The notes below the pieces were generated by a model, which saw only the letters and a list, made by a program, of their open reading frames with translations, was not told the origin of the DNA and did not search any database. 18,644 nt of DNA, taken from assembly GCA_021739805.1 (NCBI GenBank), contig JAIPBB010000073.1, forward strand, positions 1 to 18,644. The letters run 5' to 3'. How positions within the stretch are numbered: position 1 is the stretch's first letter; every line of letters begins with the position of its first letter. The translations under genes were made by a program, and so were the position numbers. This stretch comes from Saprospiraceae bacterium (GTDB lineage Bacteria > Bacteroidota > Bacteroidia > Bacteroidales > JAIPBB01). Positions 13,097 to 18,644 of the stretch are shown in pieces.

Positions 13097-16033
13097 ATGT
13101 ACCTAAACACCCACTCATATTACAGCCTTCACTACGGCACAATGTCACCTGAACAATTAGTTGAAAAGGCTAAAGAACTTGGTATTGCGGCTTTGTGCAT
13201 GACAGATATTAATAACTCAAGCGGAATGCCTGACTTTGTTAAGCTGTGTACTCAAAATGGCATTAAACCAATTGGTGGCATTGAGTTTAGAAATGGAAAT
13301 GAGTTTTTATATTTCGGAATTGCTAAAAACAACGAAGGTTTCAAAGAATTAAACGAATGTGTTACTGCTCGAAACCTTTCAGATAAACCATACTTTTCTG
13401 TTGCACCTGATTTTAATAATGTTTTTATTGTTTATCCTTTTGCAGGAAATTTCCCGAACAAACTAAAAGAAAATGAATTTATTGGGGTAAAACCATGGGA
13501 AATAAACAAGCTTTTGTTTTCTAATAAAAAAACTGATAAATCAAAAATGCTAATTCAGCATCCGGTCACTTTTTCCGATAATAAAAGTTATTATTTGCAT
13601 AAAAACCTAAGAGCCATTGACAACAATATTTTGTTTAGTCAACTGGAAGAAAAACAAATAGCTTCGACTCATGAGATGTTTATGCCCATAGATAAGCTCC
13701 TGGAATATTATGAGCAATTCCCACAAATAATTAAAAACACTGAAAAACTTATCGAAAGCTGCGAAATTTCATTTGATTTCAAATCCTATAAAAACAAACG
13801 AACTTTTACTTCAAGCAGTTATGATGATAAAAATCTTCTTCAAAAACTGGCATATGAGGGTTTAAAATACAGATATAAAAATAAGAAAGAAGCCAAAAAA
13901 CGTGTTGACCATGAACTTGAAATAATCCATGAACTGGGTTTCTCTTCATATTTCTTGATAACATGGGATATAATTCGCTATTCACTTTCGCGTGGCTTTT
14001 ATCATGTAGGAAGGGGAAGCGGAGCAAATAGTGTAGTTGCTTATTGTTTGAAAATTACTGATGTTGACCCAATTGAACTAGATTTATATTTCGAGAGATT
14101 TTTGAACCCAAAACGAACCAGCCCACCCGATTTTGATATTGATTATTCGTGGAAAGACCGTGACGATGTTCAGGATTATATTTTTAAGCGTTACGGGCGT
14201 GAGCATACTGCTTTGCTTGGAACAATGTCAACTTTCAAAGGAAACTCAATTTTGCGTGAGTTGGGCAAGGTTCACGGGCTTCCAAAGGAAGAAATTGATG
14301 AATTAATAAAAAATCCAAATGACGAACTAAATAAAAATTCAATCACAAAAAGAATAAAAGACCTTATTCCACAATTAATGAACTTCCCTAATCTCAGAAG
14401 CATTCATGCAGGTGGAATTTTGATTTCGGAGAAACCAATCACATACTACACAGCTTTGGATATGCCTCCAAAAGGACTTCCAACTACTCAATGGGATATG
14501 TATGTTGCCGAAGATTTAGGTTTTGAAAAACTGGATATTTTAAGCCAAAGGGGAATTGGTAAAATCCAGGAATGTGTTGATATTATTAAGCAAAATCAGG
14601 GAATTAATATTGATGTTCATCAGGTTGAGAAGTTCAAGAAAGATGAAAAAGTAAAATTTCAACTGCGAACAGGAGAAACCAATGGTTGCTTTTATATCGA
14701 AAGTCCTGCAATGCGTGGCTTGCTAAAAAAATTAAGATGCGATAATTATTTGAGCCTTGTTGCGGCAAGTTCAATTATTCGTCCGGGTGTTGCAAAGTCG
14801 GGAATGATGCGGCAATATATTCAACGATTTCATAAACCGGATAGCTTTGAGTATTTACATCCTGTTATGAAAGACCAACTTCAAGAAACCTTTGGTGTGA
14901 TGGTTTACCAGGAAGATGTTTTGAAAATCTGTCATCATTTTGCAGGGCTTGATTTGGCTGATGCCGATGTTTTACGAAGGGCAATGAGCGGGAAATCACG
15001 TTCGAAAAAGGAGTTTCAAATTATAGTAGATAAATTTTTCAGCAATTGCAAAAGCTATGGCTATCCCGATGAACTCACCAAGGAAGTCTGGCGACAAATC
15101 GAATCTTTCGCCGGCTATTCATTTTCCAAAGCACATTCTGCTTCCTATGCTGTTGAAAGCTTTCAAAGTCTTTATTTAAAAGCTTATTTTCCATTGGAGT
15201 TTATGACAGCCGTGATAAACAATTTCGGTGGATTTTATCGTACATGGGTTTATTTTAATGAAGCTAAACGACAAGGTGCAAATATTGAATTGCCATGCGT
15301 AAACAATAGTAATTACAAGACCTGTATAAAGGGAATAAACATTTATATTGGCTTTGTTCATATTGCAAATCTCGAAAACAAAGTTTCTAATTCAATTCCT
15401 GATGAAAGAGAAAAAAATGGTGATTTCGAAAGTCTTGAAGATTTTGTGAGCCGCATAAATATTGGCATAGAGCAGATTATTGTGCTAATTAGGATTGGGG
15501 CTTTTCGTTTTATCGGAAAAAGCAAGGCTGAGTTGCTTTGGGAAGTTCATATGCTGCTGGGTAAAAACAAACCCAATCCGGTTTATAATTCACTGTTTAG
15601 CACTCCTGCAAAAACCTTTAAACTTCCCCAGCTCGAATATAATCAAACAGAAGATGCCTATGATGAGATTGAATATCTTGATTTTCCGGTAAGCCTTTCC
15701 TACTTCGATTTGCTTGAAACAAAATTCCGTGGTGAGTATTTCGCAAAAGACCTAATAACGAATGTTGGGAAAAATGTAAAAATGCTTGGCAATCTGGTTA
15801 CACTAAAATACGTGAAAACCGTAAAAAAAGAGTGGATGCACTTTGGAACTTTCCTGGATATACATGGAGAATTCTTTGATACAGTTCATTTTCCAAATTC
15901 CTTAAAACACTATCCCTTTAAAGGCCGTGGAGTATATTTGCTTTATGGAAAAATCACCGAAGAATTTGATTTTCCAAGTATTACAATTGAGAAAATGGCA
16001 AAGCTGCCGTTGATGAAAGACCCGAGAGCATAG
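13097..16033 (+). CDS. dnaE2: DnaE2-like DNA polymerase III alpha subunit (second, probably error-prone, copy)
   Basis: This is a C-family DNA polymerase of 978 residues, shorter than a replicative Bacteroidota DnaE. The N-terminal PHP domain reads MYLNTHSYYSLHYGT, in which the first histidine of the HxH metal motif is Asn, so a PHP proofreading activity is doubtful. The polymerase core has GRGSGA (305-310), the catalytic PDFDIDY (D347 and D349) and a third likely catalytic aspartate, D480, in FEKLDILSQRG. A helix-hairpin-helix and an OB-fold region fill the C-terminus. In many bacteria DnaE2 works with ImuA/ImuB in damage-induced translesion synthesis; neither is next to it here. The start follows the heptamer leader directly. 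The assignment to C-family polymerase is firm, and the DnaE2 subtype is inferred from length and N-terminus. Confidence 0.88.
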   Translation: MYLNTHSYYSLHYGTMSPEQLVEKAKELGIAALCMTDINNSSGMPDFVKLCTQNGIKPIGGIEFRNGNEFLYFGIAKNNEGFKELNECVTARNLSDKPYFSVAPDFNNVFIVYPFAGNFPNKLKENEFIGVKPWEINKLLFSNKKTDKSKMLIQHPVTFSDNKSYYLHKNLRAIDNNILFSQLEEKQIASTHEMFMPIDKLLEYYEQFPQIIKNTEKLIESCEISFDFKSYKNKRTFTSSSYDDKNLLQKLAYEGLKYRYKNKKEAKKRVDHELEIIHELGFSSYFLITWDIIRYSLSRGFYHVGRGSGANSVVAYCLKITDVDPIELDLYFERFLNPKRTSPPDFDIDYSWKDRDDVQDYIFKRYGREHTALLGTMSTFKGNSILRELGKVHGLPKEEIDELIKNPNDELNKNSITKRIKDLIPQLMNFPNLRSIHAGGILISEKPITYYTALDMPPKGLPTTQWDMYVAEDLGFEKLDILSQRGIGKIQECVDIIKQNQGINIDVHQVEKFKKDEKVKFQLRTGETNGCFYIESPAMRGLLKKLRCDNYLSLVAASSIIRPGVAKSGMMRQYIQRFHKPDSFEYLHPVMKDQLQETFGVMVYQEDVLKICHHFAGLDLADADVLRRAMSGKSRSKKEFQIIVDKFFSNCKSYGYPDELTKEVWRQIESFAGYSFSKAHSASYAVESFQSLYLKAYFPLEFMTAVINNFGGFYRTWVYFNEAKRQGANIELPCVNNSNYKTCIKGINIYIGFVHIANLENKVSNSIPDEREKNGDFESLEDFVSRINIGIEQIIVLIRIGAFRFIGKSKAELLWEVHMLLGKNKPNPVYNSLFSTPAKTFKLPQLEYNQTEDAYDEIEYLDFPVSLSYFDLLETKFRGEYFAKDLITNVGKNVKMLGNLVTLKYVKTVKKEWMHFGTFLDIHGEFFDTVHFPNSLKHYPFKGRGVYLLYGKITEEFDFPSITIEKMAKLPLMKDPRA

Positions 16034-16040
16034 AATAAAT

Positions 16041-16300
16041 CTTAAATCAAAAATCGTTAATCTCCCGACACTTCGTACATGGGACAGGCTTGTTCTTAAA
16101 TCAATTTGGATTTTGCCAATCTCAACCCTGCCAGAGTTCTATATACCAACATTTAATAAACCGAAAAAACTTGCTGAATTCTTTGAGTCTTAACTCTGGC
16201 AGGGTTTTCACAACACACATAAATCCAAAACCCACAAATGCCTGAAATTTTTTTATCCATAAATTACAAACAATTAAATATATTTCTTTATCTTTGAAAA
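16041..16300 (+). repeat. 260-bp leader repeat, copy 1 (upstream of the KilA-N gene)
   Basis: The repeat starts 7 bp after the dnaE2 stop and ends 25 bp before the KilA-N start, so it fills almost the whole gap. It contains, in order, a CCCGACACTTCGTACA-type hairpin, a perfect 15-bp inverted repeat AACCCTGCCAGAGTT (16124-16138) / AACTCTGGCAGGGTT (16192-16206) followed by TTT, and an AT-rich end with a TATCTTTG box. The second copy at 17338-17597 has the same length and is roughly 90 percent alike by eye. The inverted repeat could act as a terminator for dnaE2, and the end of the repeat as a promoter for the next gene. Confidence 0.85.
16289..16296 (+). promoter_or_regulatory. Bacteroidota -7 promoter box TATCTTTG before the KilA-N gene
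   Basis: TATCTTTG is an exact match to the Bacteroidota sigma -7 consensus TAnnTTTG and lies 30 bp before the start codon at 16326. The expected -33 TTTG about 19-20 bp upstream is not clear (the region reads AAATTACAAAC). The same box recurs at 17586-17593 in the second repeat copy. Confidence 0.5.
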
Positions 16301-16325
16301 CCGACAATCATATTTTGTAACTGTT

Positions 16326-17150
16326 ATGAGTAAAAAAAATAAAACTATTACAGTAGAAGGTAGTGAAATAAATGTTTTGGCTACTAATGAACAAGATTAT
16401 ATTTCGTTAACTGATATGGTACGTGATATTGATAATGGACTTGTTTTAATAGAAAAATGGTTAAGAAATAAAAACACTATTGAGTTTCTGGGAATTTGGG
16501 AAGAAATTTATAATCCCATTTTTAATTCCCCCGAATTCGGGGGAATTAAAAATCAAGCCGGATTAAATCGTTTTGCTCTTTCTGTAAAACAATGGATTGA
16601 AAAGACAAATGCAATTGGTATAATTGCCAAAGCGGGTCGGTATGGAGGTACATATGCTCACAAAGATATTGCTTTTGAATTTGCTTCATGGATTTCACCT
16701 AAATTTAAAATCTTTCTAATTAAAGAGTTCCAACGCCTTAAAGAAGAAGAACAAAAATATTTAGGATGGGATATAAAACGTAATCTTACAAAAATTAACT
16801 ACCTCATACACACCGATGCCATTAAAGAAAATTTAATTCCTCCAAATCTTAACAAAAAGCAAATACGCTTTGTTTATGCTTCCGAAGCTGATGTTCTTAA
16901 TATGGCTCTATTTGGAAAAACAGCTAAACAATGGAGAGATGAAAATCCAACAGAAAAAGGTAATATTAGAGATTATGCTAATGTTTCGCAATTAGTTTGC
17001 TTAGCAAATTTAGAAAATCTGAATGCAGTGTTTATTAATGATGGCCACAAGCAATTTGAACGTTTAGAAAAATTAAACCATATTGCAATCAGCCAAATGA
17101 AAATACTGTTGGAAGATAAATCGGTGAAACAAATTGAGAAATATAAGTAA
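16326..17150 (+). CDS. KilA-N domain protein
   Basis: This 274-residue protein has a KilA-N DNA-binding domain over about residues 8-145, recognised by ISLTDMVRDID near the start, QWIEKTNAIGIIAKAGRYGG and AHKDIAFEFASWISPKFKIFLIKEFQRL. The family is common in phages and large DNA viruses and also in Bacteroidota chromosomes. The second half (150-274) is helical and of unknown role, with ALFGKTAKQWRDENP as its clearest block. There is no signal peptide. The gene stands alone between two 260-bp direct repeats, and has a perfect 36-bp palindrome in its coding sequence at codons 65-76. Function is unknown; a mobile or phage-derived origin is plausible from family and context, but no recombinase is present. 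Confidence 0.8.
   Translation: MSKKNKTITVEGSEINVLATNEQDYISLTDMVRDIDNGLVLIEKWLRNKNTIEFLGIWEEIYNPIFNSPEFGGIKNQAGLNRFALSVKQWIEKTNAIGIIAKAGRYGGTYAHKDIAFEFASWISPKFKIFLIKEFQRLKEEEQKYLGWDIKRNLTKINYLIHTDAIKENLIPPNLNKKQIRFVYASEADVLNMALFGKTAKQWRDENPTEKGNIRDYANVSQLVCLANLENLNAVFINDGHKQFERLEKLNHIAISQMKILLEDKSVKQIEKYK
16518..16553. repeat. Perfect 36-bp palindrome inside the KilA-N coding sequence
   Basis: The palindrome is centred on GAATTC, with CCCCC before and GGGGG after it and AT-rich outer arms (ATTTTTAATT / AATTAAAAAT). It has no mismatch and no spacer over 36 bp. It coincides with codons 65-76 exactly (I-F-N-S-P-E-F-G-G-I-K-N) and keeps the frame open. It can extrude as a cruciform or form a strong hairpin in the mRNA. 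Confidence 0.9.
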
Positions 17151-17337
17151 AAGATGGCAAAGCTATATGAGTAAATCAGCTTCCTGTATAATCATCCTTT
17201 AGGATCTAGGCAAAATTTTACCAGAAGTTGAATTGCCAATATCAACCCTGCCAGAGTTTTTATTAACCAACAATTTATAAATCCATTATAATTACAGGAT
17301 TTTGCCAATATCAAACTGGCAGGGTTTTCAGCATCTT
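17151..17337. other. Gap after the KilA-N gene with a degenerate copy of the inverted repeat
   Basis: After the stop codon comes about 80 bp with no recognisable feature, then a shortened copy of the AACCCTGCCAGAGTT inverted repeat (left arm 17244-17258, right arm 17313-17326 matching over about 11 bp). This is the third occurrence of the motif in the window. The full 260-bp repeat starts directly afterwards. The hairpin may terminate the KilA-N transcript. Confidence 0.6.
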
Positions 17338-17597
17338 CTTAAATCAAAAATCGTTAATCTCCCGACACTTCGTACACGGGACAGGCTTGTTATTAAATCA
17401 TTTCATTTTTGCCAATATCAACCCTGCCAGAGTTTTTATTAACCAACATTTAATAAACCGAAAAAACTTGCTGAATTCTGCTAATATTAACTCTGGCAGG
17501 GTTTTCACAATATACTCAAATTTAAAACCCACAAATGCTTACAATTTTTTTATCCATAAATTACAGACAATTAAATATATTTATTTATCTTTGAAAA
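17338..17597 (+). repeat. 260-bp leader repeat, copy 2 (upstream of the lipoprotein gene)
   Basis: This is a direct repeat of 16041-16300 with the same length and order: the CCCGACACTTCG hairpin (here CCCG/CGGG pairs exactly), the 15-bp inverted repeat (17420-17434 and 17489-17503), and the TATCTTTG box. It ends 38 bp before the lipoprotein start codon. Confidence 0.85.
17586..17593 (+). promoter_or_regulatory. Bacteroidota -7 promoter box TATCTTTG before the lipoprotein gene
   Basis: An exact TAnnTTTG match, 43 bp upstream of the ATG at 17636, in the same place within the 260-bp repeat as the box at 16289. Its conservation between copies supports a promoter role, though the -33 element is weak. 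Confidence 0.5.
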
Positions 17598-17635
17598 AAC
17601 ATTAATTGTTAACATTAACAGCTTATTCAAATGTT

Positions 17636-18644
17636 ATGAAAATTCTAAAATCATTAATATATTTCATAATAATAATGATTGCAGTTTCTTGCTCTCCCAC
17701 GAAAAAAATATGTGATAAATGGGAATTAAATAACGGAATTGTTATTTGGGAATTCAACGAAAACAATGATTTTATAGAATATTCAATTGGATTTGATACT
17801 ATAATTGGAAAATGGATACTTAATAATCATTATCTTGAAATTATTACAAAGGATTCAATAGAAGATTTTGACACTTTGCTGATTGAATCAATATCAAAAA
17901 ACAAATTGATTCTTACTGACTCAGCTAATCCGAAATTCACTATTCACTTAAAATCTTACAAACCTTTGAATAGGAATTGTAATGTTGAAGAAATCAAGAA
18001 CTTTTTAATTTCTAACACTTTACTATATAAATCAAGAATACACAAAAGACCTTTTCTTAAAAAAAGAATTGAGTTTTTAGATAATGGAAAGTGCATATTA
18101 AATGATTTTTATAATTATATGTATGATTGGAAAGTTGTAGAATTTGAAGGTAATTATTTTGTAATAATAGATTATTGGTTTGAGCAAGAAATTTACAAAA
18201 TAACCAATATAAAGAAAAACCGCTTGAATTTTATCGGTAATTTAAAGTCTAATAATTATAGTTTCAAATGTTCATTTGTTAAGGAAAAAATAAGGGATAA
18301 CATCATTGACGAAAATCAATTAATTGGAAATTGGTCAGTCGTTACTGATAGTTTGATTATACTTAATTATCCTGATAATAGCATATCTCAGTTAAAAAAG
18401 AAGTATCAAAAGAAAATCGAAAAAGGTAAGAAATACAGAGATGAAGAAATAATTGTATTTGATGAGAGTGAAATTGAAGAAGAACTAGATGGTGTTTTAA
18501 ATACTCAAGATTATGATACAATAGTAGATGAAGAAATAGTTTTATATTCCCAAAATTGTGATACCATTGTTGAAGAAGATATAGTTTTAAATACACATCT
18601 AAATGAACCGCCTCCACCACCTCCGCCACTTCAGGATTCTACTG
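17636..18644 (+). CDS. Putative lipoprotein with proline-rich segment, 3' end outside window
   Basis: The frame is open from the ATG at 17636 to the window end (336 residues). It starts MKILKSLIYFIIIMIAVSC, a signal peptide with lipobox AVSC, so C19 should be lipidated and the protein anchored at the outside of the inner membrane or in the outer membrane. Short W/G-containing beta-rich segments recur (KWELNNGIVIWEF, IGKWILNNHYLEI, IGNWSVVTDSLII), reminiscent of lipocalin-like Bacteroidota lipoproteins but not assignable. Near the end come a charged stretch (about 271-290), two acidic repeats (DTIVDEEIVL and DTIVEEDIVL), and seven prolines in a row (325-331). Proline-rich segments of this kind often precede a TonB-type C-terminal domain in Bacteroidota, but that part is not in the window. 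An ATG at 17631 is not used because it stops after two codons. Confidence 0.75.
   Translation, partial: MKILKSLIYFIIIMIAVSCSPTKKICDKWELNNGIVIWEFNENNDFIEYSIGFDTIIGKWILNNHYLEIITKDSIEDFDTLLIESISKNKLILTDSANPKFTIHLKSYKPLNRNCNVEEIKNFLISNTLLYKSRIHKRPFLKKRIEFLDNGKCILNDFYNYMYDWKVVEFEGNYFVIIDYWFEQEIYKITNIKKNRLNFIGNLKSNNYSFKCSFVKEKIRDNIIDENQLIGNWSVVTDSLIILNYPDNSISQLKKKYQKKIEKGKKYRDEEIIVFDESEIEEELDGVLNTQDYDTIVDEEIVLYSQNCDTIVEEDIVLNTHLNEPPPPPPPLQDST

Noticed and set aside
12679..13152. Several overlapping open frames on both strands with DARCKMQ- or SCILHLA-like repeated peptides
   Set aside because: They are translations of the heptamer array in different frames. A 7-bp period shifts frame at each unit, so all frames read similar low-complexity peptides. 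No start signal or family resemblance supports any of them.
17387..17605. Plus-strand open frame of 72 codons
   Set aside because: It lies inside the 260-bp repeat and crosses its inverted repeat; the matching region of copy 1 does not keep a similar frame in an obvious way.

Overview
The window looks like chromosomal DNA of an AT-rich member of the Bacteroidota (Bacteroidetes), probably an anaerobic or microaerobic environmental lineage. The evidence is the low GC content, a TAnnTTTG-type promoter element in two leaders, little use of classical Shine-Dalgarno sites, a Bacteroidota-style second DnaE polymerase, a KilA-N protein and repeat-rich gaps between genes. No rRNA, tRNA, CRISPR array, integrase or transposase was seen.

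Layout. (1) 1-2148, minus strand: an HdrA-like flavoprotein and, overlapping it by 4 bp, the start of an HdrC/QmoC-like iron-sulfur protein. (2) 2521-10279, plus strand: a complete [NiFe]-hydrogenase maturation set in the order hypF-hypC-hypD-(TPR protein)-hypE-hypA-hypB, divergent from hdrA. HypF and HypE make the cyanide ligands, HypC and HypD assemble the Fe(CN)2CO unit, and HypA and HypB insert nickel. No hydrogenase structural gene is in the window; the Hdr-like genes next door suggest a hydrogenase linked to Hdr or quinone elsewhere. (3) 10332-11774, minus: a POT/MFS transporter. (4) 12178-12669: a Bcp-type peroxiredoxin. (5) 13097-16033: a DnaE2-like polymerase. (6) 16326-17150: a KilA-N protein between two 260-bp direct repeats. 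(7) 17636 to the window end: a lipoprotein, incomplete at the edge.

The most unusual content is between the genes. Most gaps are filled with short-period repeats. Heptamer arrays run in constant phase from the stop codon of the upstream gene (hypC, bcp) and similar arrays run up to the start codon of the next (hypD, dnaE2). Hexamer arrays plus a duplicated 93-bp inverted-repeat element flank hypA. Fourteen copies of an 11-bp unit face eight inverted AATGAC motifs separated by tiny GNA-loop hairpins between the transporter and bcp. A 260-bp leader repeat, ending in a promoter-like box, precedes both the KilA-N gene and the lipoprotein gene. The KilA-N gene itself carries a perfect 36-bp palindrome of exactly 12 codons. 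The coding genes are otherwise ordinary and appear intact.
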